Source: Motiliproteus sp. MSK22-1
Lineage (GTDB): Bacteria; Pseudomonadota; Gammaproteobacteria; Pseudomonadales; Balneatricaceae
Length of the DNA stretch: 64,000 nucleotides
Direction of reading: 5' to 3'
Assembly (NCBI RefSeq): GCF_001968815.1
Contig: NZ_MIEQ01000017.1
Coordinates: forward strand, 1 to 64,000
In this document: positions 39,869 to 47,387 of the stretch, piece by piece
How positions within the stretch are numbered: the stretch's first letter is position 1
Layout of the letters: each line of letters starts with the position of its first letter
Position numbers and translations under genes: made by a program
Notes under the pieces: generated by a model
The model's input: the letters and a program-made list of their open reading frames with translations, nothing else
Databases searched by the model: none
Told to the model about the DNA's origin: nothing

Positions 39869-40786
39869 TTAAAGATCAATTTCCAAACCATCATTGGCCA
39901 CTTCAATTCCCTGACGATTAAGTTCCGCCCGCTCAGGAGAGTCCTCATCAAGAATAGGATTGGTATTGTTAATATGAATCAAAATCTTTCGTCTGGCGGG
40001 TAATGGAAACAGTGTCTCAAGCATGCCACCCGCCCCTGACTGGGGAAGGTGGCCCATAGAAAGGCCGGTCTGAGTACCAACCTCCTGACAAATCATCTCA
40101 TCATCACGCCAGAGGGTACCATCAACCAACAAACAGTCTGCACGTTCCATCCAGGGCAATAAATGAGATTCGATAGCCCCCAATCCCGGCGCATAGAATA
40201 ACGAACCACCGGTATTAAGATCTTCGATAAAAACACCGATGTTATCCCCTTTGACCGGATTGTTCCGGTGCGGAGAGTATGGAGGAGCCTTGCTGGAAAG
40301 TGCTATCGCATGGATTCGAAGGTTATTGATAGCCGGTATTTCAAACCCTTTGTCGCTATCCAAGGACACTGGGTGTCGTTGTAAACCACCGTTCCAGCTC
40401 TCCAGCATCGGGAAAAGAGGAAATCCGCTACTGAGATCTTCATAGACAGGATCGGTACAGTAAACGTTGAGCGGACAGCCTTCACGGAGCATCAGTAACC
40501 CGCTGGTATGATCAATCTGTGCATCAATCAGCATTACTGCTTCAATACCCGTATCACGAAGTTTACGTGCCGGTTGTAAGGGTTTAAAGCTCGCCATTTG
40601 AGCACGAATATCGGGAGAAGCATTAAACAGCAACCAGCGCTCTCCGTCGCTGCTAATACAAATTGAAGATTGAGTACGGGCATGAGCATTGATTTGCCCT
40701 TCTCGATACCCCTTACAATTTCGGCAATTGCAGTTCCATTGCGGGAAGCCGCCGCCAGCAGCAGAACCCAGTACACGAATCTTCAT
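39869..40786 (-). CDS. pqqB: PQQ biosynthesis protein PqqB
   Basis: A 305-residue metallo-beta-lactamase-fold protein, a proposed hydroxylase of the Glu-Tyr intermediate. It starts [20 protein letters not shown] at 40786, with GAGG upstream; the 22-codon upstream extension lacks family support. CNCRNCKGY supplies a metal-binding Cys pattern, and [12 protein letters not shown] replaces the classical HxHxDH. It heads pqqB-pqqC-pqqD'-S9 peptidase, apart from pqqADE. Confidence 0.97.
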   Translation of the reverse strand: MKIRVLGSAAGGGFPQWNCNCRNCKGYREGQINAHARTQSSICISSDGERWLLFNASPDIRAQMASFKPLQPARKLRDTGIEAVMLIDAQIDHTSGLLMLREGCPLNVYCTDPVYEDLSSGFPLFPMLESWNGGLQRHPVSLDSDKGFEIPAINNLRIHAIALSSKAPPYSPHRNNPVKGDNIGVFIEDLNTGGSLFYAPGLGAIESHLLPWMERADCLLVDGTLWRDDEMICQEVGTQTGLSMGHLPQSGAGGMLETLFPLPARRKILIHINNTNPILDEDSPERAELNRQGIEVANDGLEIDL

Positions 40787-40986
40787 GATCAGCCTCGCAA
40801 TTCTTATTTCAGGAACGGGTATTTTCAGGACAAGGACTTTCAGAGCATGCACGCCCGATTAAGGTTTTTTTACTTCCTTCTCCCTGTTACCAGCATCGCA
40901 AAGTGATATTAACCATCCAAGACAACCTTAGAGGAGAATACAAGGGTCGGAGGTATTAGAACCAATGGCCTGTCAGGTTCTGACAA

Positions 40987-41922
40987 TCAAAGCCTGGCCA
41001 TATGACGGAGTCCCTTAACGATCTCCGGCCCTTCATAGATCAATCCATTGTGGATTTGAACCAAAGCCGCACCGGACCTTTGCCGTTGCTGGATATCCTT
41101 CTGTGACAGAATTCCGCCGACTGAGATCACCACCAGTTGCCCCTCCAGAAACTGATCCAGCCGGTTAATCAGTTCAGCCACAGACTGTTGCTGATTTTTA
41201 TCCTCAGTAGTTGCAATAACTCCATCAAAGTGTAGTTGTTTCAGCAGTTTGACAACCCTAGGCAATTTCTCAGAGTTCAGGTCAAATTTGATCTTGGCAA
41301 CAATAGGAACATAACGACCTGAGCACCGAGACAGTATTTTTTGCTCTTGTTTAATTCCGGTCAGAAAGTGCCAAAGCAGTTCCTGGTTACTATCCGTAAG
41401 CAAAGCGGCATTCTCTCTAGCAGTCATATTCAGCGCAACATAGTCTGCTTTATTCCATGCCGCCCTTAAACAGAGCAGAAAATCATCTAGACTCTGTTCC
41501 AGGGCGGTGCTTTTGTTTTTACCAATATTGATACCCATTATTGTCGAGTGCTTCAGACCCGCGGCATCGGGAAAGGACGATAAAATTGAAACCCCCTTGT
41601 TGTGCCCGGGCTCGGGCTTTGGTGTCAGTGTTCCAATCTCTACATAACCAAAACCCAAAGATCCGAACCGTCGGCCAATCCGGCCATGGCGATCAAATCC
41701 TGCCGCCACTCCCACAGGGTTAAAAAATCGCAAACCCATGACTTCAACCCCACCTGATTCCTCATTCTTCCGGTTTAGGGATATTGCCTGAACAATACAG
41801 GATCCCAGATTAAAACCTGCGTGGATCAAGCGCCGGGTCAAATTCGGGTATCGAGACATTAGCCTGGAGATTAACTGCTGGTACCTTAGACTCATAACAA
41901 GCTGCGCAACCCCAGGAGCCAT
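40987..41922 (-). CDS. PyrD-like protein, degenerate dihydroorotate dehydrogenase family
   Basis: A 311-residue protein of the class 2 dihydroorotate dehydrogenase fold (NPVGVAAGFDRHGRIG, GFGYVEIGTLTPKPEPG, VISVGGILSQKDIQQRQRSGAALVQIHNGLIYEGP). Key positions differ: where PyrD has SSPNTPG with the catalytic Ser, this protein reads NMTARENAALL, and the NTT near the flavin is changed (ATTEDK). It is probably not the pathway enzyme. It sits between serC-like and pqqB genes inside the PQQ locus, so it may have been recruited to that pathway. Alternatively it is a decaying paralogue. Confidence 0.75.
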   Translation of the reverse strand: MAPGVAQLVMSLRYQQLISRLMSRYPNLTRRLIHAGFNLGSCIVQAISLNRKNEESGGVEVMGLRFFNPVGVAAGFDRHGRIGRRFGSLGFGYVEIGTLTPKPEPGHNKGVSILSSFPDAAGLKHSTIMGINIGKNKSTALEQSLDDFLLCLRAAWNKADYVALNMTARENAALLTDSNQELLWHFLTGIKQEQKILSRCSGRYVPIVAKIKFDLNSEKLPRVVKLLKQLHFDGVIATTEDKNQQQSVAELINRLDQFLEGQLVVISVGGILSQKDIQQRQRSGAALVQIHNGLIYEGPEIVKGLRHMARL

Positions 41923-41985
41923 TACCTTAAGAACAACAACCTTAGAAACAAATACTTTAAGAACAATTACTTTAAGAACAACAAC
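41922..41985. repeat. Short tandem repeats between serC-like and pyrD-like genes
   Basis: Variants of TACTTTAAGAACAA recur three times (41923-41936, 41953-41966, 41969-41982). They run from the serC-like 3' end to the pyrD-like start and include its ribosome-binding region (TTAAGGTA on the minus strand). Confidence 0.6.
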
Positions 41986-43120
41986 CTTCGGCGAATTCCG
42001 CCATAAAATCAGCTAGTGCCAAAACACCCGATAGCGGCATCGCATTGTAGAGGCTGGCCCGTATACCACCCTTGGCAGAATGACCTTTTAGATTAATCAA
42101 CCCCCGCGTGCCAGCCTGCGCCACAAACCTATCAGTCAGTTCCGCATCCACCAGGGTAAAACAGGGATTCATCTGTGAGCGATATGCCGGTGAGACGGCG
42201 CAGTGGTAAAAAGGGTTGTTATCAATAACTTCATACAGGAGATTACTTTTTTTCTTATTTAGGGATTGAATTTCAGATAACCCTCCTTGGGCCTTAAAGT
42301 ATTTAAGAACCAAGCCAGCCAGATAAATACCATAAGTCAGAGGTGTATTGAAACGACCATTATTCTGCTCGATAACCTGGTAGCTGAAGGCACTGGGAGT
42401 GCTCGATAGAGGTTCTCGAATCAGATCCTCCCGGACGATAACAATACACAATCCAGCAGGACCGATATTCTTTTGGGCGCCGGCATAAAGTAATCCAATA
42501 CCCTGAAAATCAATGGGCCTTGATAAAAAATCAGATGTCATATCCACCACTAAGGGAACATGACCGGTATTCGGTAACTCTGAATACTGCAGTCCATTGG
42601 CAGTTTCATTGCTGGTAATATGGCAATAGCTTGCCTGAGTGTTCAGCCGCCAGTCGGCAACGGACGGTATCTCAATAAAGTCAGAAGATCTTCCTGAAGC
42701 AGCAATATTTATCTGACAGTAACGACTTCCTTCAATAATCGCCTTTCGGGACCAGTATCCTGTTTCGATGTAATCCGCTTTTGGATCAGCACCCGTTTTC
42801 GGGTTACTCAGCAGCAGGTTCAACGGAACCAGTGAGAACTGCGCTGATGCACCTCCTTGCATAAACAAGATCCTGTAATGGTCTGGAATATTCAGTAGTT
42901 CCCGCAAATCCTGCCGCGCCTGGTCAGCAATTGCTTGAAAGTCTTGTCCAGTAAAAGGCATCTCCCATACCGATATACCGGTCCCATTCCAGTCGAGCAT
43001 TTCCGCTTGGGCCTGCTTCAACACCGTTGGCGGCATCATCCCGGGGCCAGAGCCAAAGTTATACACAGCTTTATTAGCGGTTTGGGCAGGATAATCACTT
43101 GAAGAAGTTGTCAGGCTCAC
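41972..43120 (-). CDS. SerC-like phosphoserine aminotransferase
   Basis: A 382-residue PLP enzyme of the SerC family (3-phosphohydroxypyruvate with glutamate to phosphoserine). Motifs: VYNFGSGPGMMPPTVLKQAQ, MQGGASAQFSLVP, the CHITSNETANG segment and the PLP Lys in YAGAQKNIGPAGL. Residues look intact, so it may be active. It lies in the same direction as the PQQ genes, between a membrane protein and the PyrD-like gene. Whether it is the only serC of the genome, or a paralogue acting on a PQQ-related substrate, cannot be told here. Confidence 0.85.
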   Translation of the reverse strand: MSLTTSSSDYPAQTANKAVYNFGSGPGMMPPTVLKQAQAEMLDWNGTGISVWEMPFTGQDFQAIADQARQDLRELLNIPDHYRILFMQGGASAQFSLVPLNLLLSNPKTGADPKADYIETGYWSRKAIIEGSRYCQINIAASGRSSDFIEIPSVADWRLNTQASYCHITSNETANGLQYSELPNTGHVPLVVDMTSDFLSRPIDFQGIGLLYAGAQKNIGPAGLCIVIVREDLIREPLSSTPSAFSYQVIEQNNGRFNTPLTYGIYLAGLVLKYFKAQGGLSEIQSLNKKKSNLLYEVIDNNPFYHCAVSPAYRSQMNPCFTLVDAELTDRFVAQAGTRGLINLKGHSAKGGIRASLYNAMPLSGVLALADFMAEFAEGCCS

Positions 43121-43171
43121 CTTTCTATCTCCGCTCTGACTCTCTATCTATTCACAGTTACCGATTGCTAT

Positions 43172-43678
43172 TCACAGCCACAGATTGATGCCATGACTGC
43201 CCGCTGCCATAAAAAATAACAATGGCACGGACAAGATCGTATTGGTTCTGGAAGCCAGAAAGGTAATGCGAGAACAACGCACCCGTTCTTCATCTGAAGC
43301 GGCAACGAAACCTAATACCTTCTTCTGGTGTGGCCACATAATCAGCCACAGATTTAACATCATCAGTGTGCCAATCCAGGCCCCTACGCCAATCGGCGCT
43401 AATGAACCAGACAAAGAAAGCGCCCCCTCTAACCAACCCCGATACCAGAGCATTCCCATCCCTGTACACCAGACGACAATAGAGGCATAACGGAATGTGC
43501 CATGCTCTCGCTGCATTCGCTGCTCCATATCAGCGTTACGTGCCTGCTCACTGGTTTGCGGGTTAAAAGGTCTAAAACCTGGGTGCTGTATAAAGCTGGC
43601 ATAGTTATGCCCCACCCAGACCAAGGCGAAAATCAGATGAAACCAGCGAAAAAACAGGTCAACGATTGGCATATCCAC
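43172..43678 (-). CDS. Integral membrane protein like the N-terminus of urate hydroxylase PuuD
   Basis: A 168-residue protein with about four membrane segments (FFRWFHLIFALVWVGHNYASF, the IVVWCTGMGMLWYRGWLEG region, GAWIGTLMMLNLWLIMWPHQK, TILSVPLLFFMAAGS). The His-containing first helix and WPHQKKVLGF resemble the urate-oxidase N-terminal membrane domain of PuuD, without the C-terminal cytochrome c part. It may bind heme through the membrane His residues and pass electrons to cytochrome c. It lies after pqqE and the microprotein, in the same operon direction. Confidence 0.65.
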   Translation of the reverse strand: MDMPIVDLFFRWFHLIFALVWVGHNYASFIQHPGFRPFNPQTSEQARNADMEQRMQREHGTFRYASIVVWCTGMGMLWYRGWLEGALSLSGSLAPIGVGAWIGTLMMLNLWLIMWPHQKKVLGFVAASDEERVRCSRITFLASRTNTILSVPLLFFMAAGSHGINLWL

Positions 43679-43765
43679 GATAGATACCTCTGCAGATAAT
43701 GGAGATTTATCGACGCTGGAGACCTAAGGTCTGGTGAAAGTGCTGCTACCAAAAGACAGCAACAC

Positions 43766-43873
43766 TCAGATGGAGGATCGCACCAGTATCTTCACCACCA
43801 GAAACAGTATTAGCGTCAAAATAACGCCAGCAGCTAGCGTACCGGTTGCACTATCCTGGGGTAACTTAATCAT
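43766..43873 (-). CDS. 35-residue single-span membrane microprotein overlapping pqqE
   Basis: A 36-codon frame starting with the ATG that overlaps the pqqE stop (ATGA). The product begins MIKLPQDSATGTLAAG, continues with a hydrophobic span (VILTLILFLVVKILV) and ends with a short basic tail, RSSI. Size, start overlap and one clean membrane helix argue for a real gene. I know no named family. Its place next to pqqE and a membrane protein suggests a helper in PQQ biosynthesis or in electron transfer at the membrane. Confidence 0.6.
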   Translation of the reverse strand: MIKLPQDSATGTLAAGVILTLILFLVVKILVRSSI

Positions 43874-45153
43874 TCGACAGCCTCGCCATCTGAAAGCACC
43901 CTACTTTTACAGCTACTTTCTTTCCTGCAGGTACTCCCTGTGTTGTTAACACATTCAGCCTCTTCTGATGCAACTCTGTTTGCGGCACTCATTTTACTGG
44001 CCCGCTTGATTGCAACGACGCTGTTAGCTTCACGAACAAGCAATGGCTGCTTAAGCTCCCGGGCAAGCTCGGCCGACTTAATGGCCTGCTGGACAATATG
44101 ATGGTGAGGGGATTTGCTACAGGCGGGATCGGTATTGTCAGCGTCACCGGTCAAGGCTAAGGCCTGGCAACGACAACCACCAAAATCCTGCTCTTTCTCA
44201 TCACAGCTACGACAAGGCTCCTTCATCCATTCATTACCGCGATAGACCTTGAAGGTCGCTGACTCCTCCCACAGCCATTGCAAGCTGTGATCCCTGACAC
44301 TGGGAAACGTCAACGTTTCCAAAGAACGAGCCTGGGAACAAGGTAATGCTGACCCGTCCGGAGCAATCGTCAAATGGATTGATCCCCACCCGTTCATGCA
44401 GGCTTTCGGGCGACCGTCAAAGTAATCAGGAATCACAAAGTAGATAGTCATCTTGTCACCGACCCGCTCTCGGAATCGGTTAACCTCTGCTTCAGCCCAC
44501 TCAAGTTCTTCACGACTGGGCATTAACTGATCACGATTAACCAGTGCCCAGTTGTAATACTGAACGTTGGCCAGCTCCACATATTCTACTCCAAGCTGCT
44601 CAGCCAGTTGCAGAATCTCTGGAACCTGGGGAAGATTCTGACGTGTTACCGGAATATTCAGAACCATGGGGAAACCCAGCGCCTTAATTTCCTGAGCAAT
44701 AGCCAGCTTCTTGCGATAGCTGTTTAGTTTGGCACTATCCACTCCTGCCAAGGTATTGGCGACATTCTCATCACAAGACTGAAACCCCAGTTGAATGTGC
44801 TTTAATCCGGCTGCCTTTAACACCTTCAGTCGTGTAGCAGTAAGTCCTATACCTGAGGTAATCAGGTTAGTATAAAATCCAATCTCATTCGCATAGCCAA
44901 CCAGCTCCTCCAGATCTTTTCTCAGGGTAGGTTCACCCCCGGTAAAACCGATCTGCATGGCTCCCATGTCTCGGGCCTCACGGATAACTCGCTTCCATTC
45001 TGCAGCACTCATCTCACCCTTTTGGTAACTTTCAAAATCCAGGGGATTACTACAGAATACACAGCTTAGGGGACACTGATAGGTGAGCTCCAATGAAACC
45101 CAGATAGGTTTGCCGTCACCGTCAATCGATAATTCTGATCCAGCCTTTGTCAC
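43870..45153 (-). CDS. pqqE: PqqA peptide cyclase PqqE, radical SAM
   Basis: A 427-residue radical SAM enzyme that joins the Glu and Tyr side chains of PqqA. The radical SAM cluster is CPLSCVFC (about residues 28-35); GFTGGEPTLRKD follows. C-terminal auxiliary-cluster cysteines are visible in CMNGWGSIHLTIAPDGSALPC and CRSCDEKEQDFGGCRCQ. About 45 extra residues at the end, including several Cys (ECVNNTGSTCRKESSC), go beyond the usual 370-390. Its start lies within pqqD (32-bp overlap). Confidence 0.97.
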   Translation of the reverse strand: MTKAGSELSIDGDGKPIWVSLELTYQCPLSCVFCSNPLDFESYQKGEMSAAEWKRVIREARDMGAMQIGFTGGEPTLRKDLEELVGYANEIGFYTNLITSGIGLTATRLKVLKAAGLKHIQLGFQSCDENVANTLAGVDSAKLNSYRKKLAIAQEIKALGFPMVLNIPVTRQNLPQVPEILQLAEQLGVEYVELANVQYYNWALVNRDQLMPSREELEWAEAEVNRFRERVGDKMTIYFVIPDYFDGRPKACMNGWGSIHLTIAPDGSALPCSQARSLETLTFPSVRDHSLQWLWEESATFKVYRGNEWMKEPCRSCDEKEQDFGGCRCQALALTGDADNTDPACSKSPHHHIVQQAIKSAELARELKQPLLVREANSVVAIKRASKMSAANRVASEEAECVNNTGSTCRKESSCKSRVLSDGEAVE

Positions 45154-45421
45154 GGGAAGCCTCCAGGAATTTCACAACGCTTTGAGTAATAACCTCGCGG
45201 TCAGATTGACCAAACTCCGCTACCAACCGATCAACAGACTGATCCACCGTTAATTCACCAGTACAGTGTTTGAGAATTGCAGCCGCAGTTTGATTAAGTT
45301 TGACTACACCTTCAGGATAGAGCAGCACATGAGCATCCTGAGATTCCTCCCAGCGAAACAAAAACACCGGGTTGATAATGTAGCGCTCTTGCAGCAACAC
45401 TTGATTAGTTGATTCCATCAC
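45122..45421 (-). CDS. pqqD: PqqA-binding peptide chaperone PqqD
   Basis: A 99-residue RRE-type protein that presents PqqA to PqqE. It has PVFLFRWEESQDAHVLLYPEGVVKLNQTAAAILKHC followed by a winged-helix tail (ELTVDQSVDRLVAEF, VKFLEASRDKGWI), full length for the family. The order pqqA-pqqD-pqqE puts substrate, chaperone and enzyme together. A second, truncated copy stands at 38787. Confidence 0.95.
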   Translation of the reverse strand: MMESTNQVLLQERYIINPVFLFRWEESQDAHVLLYPEGVVKLNQTAAAILKHCTGELTVDQSVDRLVAEFGQSDREVITQSVVKFLEASRDKGWIRIID

Positions 45422-45551
45422 CGTTACTCCTTGGAAAGAACATTCAATCCCGCTTTGGCATTATCTGTCGTTGTATCTTATATAAATGGGTTATGGCTCT
45501 TCACAAATTACGTATCGGGACCGGAAATATTCCGATCCCGTCGGCTTCAAA

Positions 45552-45626
45552 TCAACGTACGTAAACGTAGGCGGTGACTTCGAAACCAAGACGCAGATCG
45601 CAAAACGCTGGGTCAATCCACTGCAT
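45552..45626 (-). CDS. pqqA: PQQ precursor peptide PqqA
   Basis: A 24-residue peptide beginning MQWIDPAFCDLRLGFEVTAY. It holds the invariant Glu16-x3-Tyr20 pair that PqqE cross-links to form the PQQ skeleton. TAGGAGA lies 7 bp before the ATG. The Trp and Phe-Glu-Val-Thr context match known PqqA. It lies 130 bp upstream of pqqD in the same direction. Confidence 0.95.
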   Translation of the reverse strand: MQWIDPAFCDLRLGFEVTAYVYVR

Positions 45627-45955
45627 GGGTATCTCCTAATTATGATTATCATTTATATGGATACTGCACTATCGATACTAACGATATTTTGACTAACAGA
45701 GCAGAGCACTTTGGTACTGAAAAAAGGGTCTTTAGTCGCAAGCTTTTTGGATGGTGTACAGGTCAATTAATGTCATTTAACCGACAAGATCTTTGACTGC
45801 AAACGACAACCGCTACGGAGTCAGCCCCTTAATGCTTAGAGACCGAAGTCGTAGACAATCAGTCATATAGTCTTATTTCTCCTCTTACCGGACAGTCGCA
45901 AGCTGATAACTCTATTTGATACCCTTTTACCCATGCCGCCATAAAGGAGACTCAC
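45627..45955. other. Divergent control region between pqqA and the cache-domain gene
   Basis: About 330 bp without a gene. It carries the pqqA ribosome-binding site, a pair of candidate regulator sites at 45701-45743, and the ribosome-binding site AAGGAGA before the cache-domain gene. No RNA gene is recognised. Confidence 0.6.
45701..45743 (-). promoter_or_regulatory. Candidate operator upstream of pqqA
   Basis: GCACTTTGGTACTGA (45706-45720) and a second weaker copy GTCTTTAGTCGCAAG about 22 bp further. The first recurs before the cytochrome c gene as AGAGCACTTTGGTGCT and resembles GTGCCTTAGTACTAATCC before the alcohol dehydrogenase. The tandem half-sites suit a NarL/LuxR-type regulator such as the one at 30723. 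Confidence 0.5.
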
Positions 45956-46429
45956 ATGGCCAACACTAAAACTCTTAGCCAGGCAATTTGTCTACTAACC
46001 CTGGTTCTATTCAGTTTTGCCAGTTCAGCTGCTGACCGAGGAACTTCCCAACAAGCCAGGGAGTTGCTGGATAATGCTGTCCAGGTATTAAAAAACCAGG
46101 GCCCTGAACAGGCTTTCACTGCCTTCAATAATCAGCAGGGAGGATATGTGCAAGGCGATCTCTATATTTTCGCCATTGATATGAAGGGCACCTACTATGC
46201 TTCTGGAGCCAATCCGAACCTGGTAGGTCAAAGTCTCAGCGAGACTTCTGATGCAGCCGGTAAACCTATTGGTCAGGAAATTTTAAAGCTGGCTGACCGT
46301 ATCGGTTACGGCATCATTGAGTATGAGTGGCTCAATCGGGAAACCAACGATATAGAGCACAAATTTTCTCGTATCCGCCGGGTTGGTAATTATGTTCTGG
46401 GGGTTGGTTTCTATTTACCCGAAGAATAA
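45956..46429 (+). CDS. Periplasmic single-cache-domain protein
   Basis: A 157-residue protein with a signal peptide (LTLVLFSFASSAA) and a single Cache_2-type domain (ARELLDNAVQVLKNQGPEQAFTAFN, GDLYIFAIDMKGTYYASGANPNLVGQSL). Such soluble cache proteins bind small ligands such as organic acids in the periplasm. There is no transmitter domain, so it may act with a membrane sensor. It lies divergent from pqqA within the alcohol-oxidation locus. Confidence 0.82.
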   Translation: MANTKTLSQAICLLTLVLFSFASSAADRGTSQQARELLDNAVQVLKNQGPEQAFTAFNNQQGGYVQGDLYIFAIDMKGTYYASGANPNLVGQSLSETSDAAGKPIGQEILKLADRIGYGIIEYEWLNRETNDIEHKFSRIRRVGNYVLGVGFYLPEE

Positions 46430-46542
46430 TCAAAGAGAAGAATAAGCAAAGCTTCAACCTGAAGCGCCCTGTTGCCGGTGGTTATTGAGACCAACACTGA
46501 TCAGGCCCGAACAGGTCCCCTGCGCTTAAGGGAGCCAGCCAC

Positions 46543-46576
46543 TAAGCTATCTCCCTGATTAAGCTATCTCCCTGAT
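46543..46576. repeat. Perfect 17-bp tandem duplication
   Basis: TAAGCTATCTCCCTGAT occurs twice head to tail in the 250-bp spacer after the cache gene. No function is evident. Confidence 0.8.
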
Positions 46577-46679
46577 TCTCCCCAGGTTTTGTCCTTCCCT
46601 GTCTGTCAGACCTTGCCAATATCCTGACTCACCTTCTACCCAGCCTGTTAGCTTCTAATTTCATTACCGATTCACCGAC

Positions 46680-47318
46680 TTACTCTACAGCCCTTTTGCG
46701 AATAACCAACCTTGGTAACCAACGCTTTGCCAGATCAGCCTCTTCCAGATCAAACTCGCTAACCGGGGGCTGATCAAGGTTATCAGGGGGTGAAGCCAGC
46801 ATATTGAGATCCAGTGCATGAGCAGTGCCGGTGAGCTGCCCATTATTAACGCTGAGCTTGTAATAAATACCATTCCAGAAGTTTGCACCGAACTCAGCAT
46901 TGCGTTTAAACAAAAACAAAAGGTCATGCTCCAGCCATCGCTGATCCTTGCTGTTTACAATGCGGGGGTTTTTATAGGGATAAGGTATATGGCACCAGAG
47001 TTCAGGTCCCTCCAGACACTTCATTTCCTTCATCGATAAGAAATGATCCTGAAAGCGATGGTGATCTAAAATCAGTTGGTAACCCACGGCTTGATCATTG
47101 CTTCCTTCCGAACCATTCAGAGGCTCTGAAGGGGAAAAAATCACTCGGCCAATAGGATAACCAATACCCTTGCTATCAACCAGTTCGATAGTCTGTGTAC
47201 CAGAAAACACGCCCTCTGCCATTACTGCTGAAGTCATCAGATGCAGACCCAAAAAGACCATCCACCCGGATTTTGTCAGGCTCAAAAGACTTATTCGTTG
47301 ATTTCTTAGCTTAGCCAT
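46680..47318 (-). CDS. Conserved-looking secreted protein of unknown function
   Basis: A 212-residue protein I do not recognise. It has an N-terminal hydrophobic signal (GWMVFLGLHLMTSAVMA), then a mostly polar domain with paired cysteines (MKCLEGPELWCHIPYPYKN) that could form a disulfide in the periplasm. The start at 47318 is chosen because AGGAG lies 8 bp upstream; the longer frame to 47378 would run through the terminator of the preceding dehydrogenase gene. It follows the PQQ dehydrogenase, so a role in its maturation is possible. Confidence 0.6.
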   Translation of the reverse strand: MAKLRNQRISLLSLTKSGWMVFLGLHLMTSAVMAEGVFSGTQTIELVDSKGIGYPIGRVIFSPSEPLNGSEGSNDQAVGYQLILDHHRFQDHFLSMKEMKCLEGPELWCHIPYPYKNPRIVNSKDQRWLEHDLLFLFKRNAEFGANFWNGIYYKLSVNNGQLTGTAHALDLNMLASPPDNLDQPPVSEFDLEEADLAKRWLPRLVIRKRAVE

Positions 47319-47332
47319 AACCAGTGCTCCTG

Positions 47333-47363
47333 AAATAAAAAAAGCCGGGACCAGCCCGGCTTT
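47333..47363 (-). terminator. Rho-independent terminator after the PQQ alcohol dehydrogenase
   Basis: On the minus strand AAAGCCGGG (47363-47355) pairs with CCCGGCTTT (47349-47341) and runs into a T-tract (TTTTATTTC). Confidence 0.88.
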
Positions 47364-47387
47364 AAAACCTTTGAACATGTTGAGAAC

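Noticed and set aside
43734-43949. 71-residue plus-strand frame
   Set aside because: It is antisense to the pqqE end and the coupled microprotein; no ribosome-binding site or family resemblance.
45486-45692. 68-residue plus-strand frame over the pqqA region
   Set aside because: It is antisense to pqqA, whose peptide, ribosome-binding site and conserved Glu/Tyr are clear.
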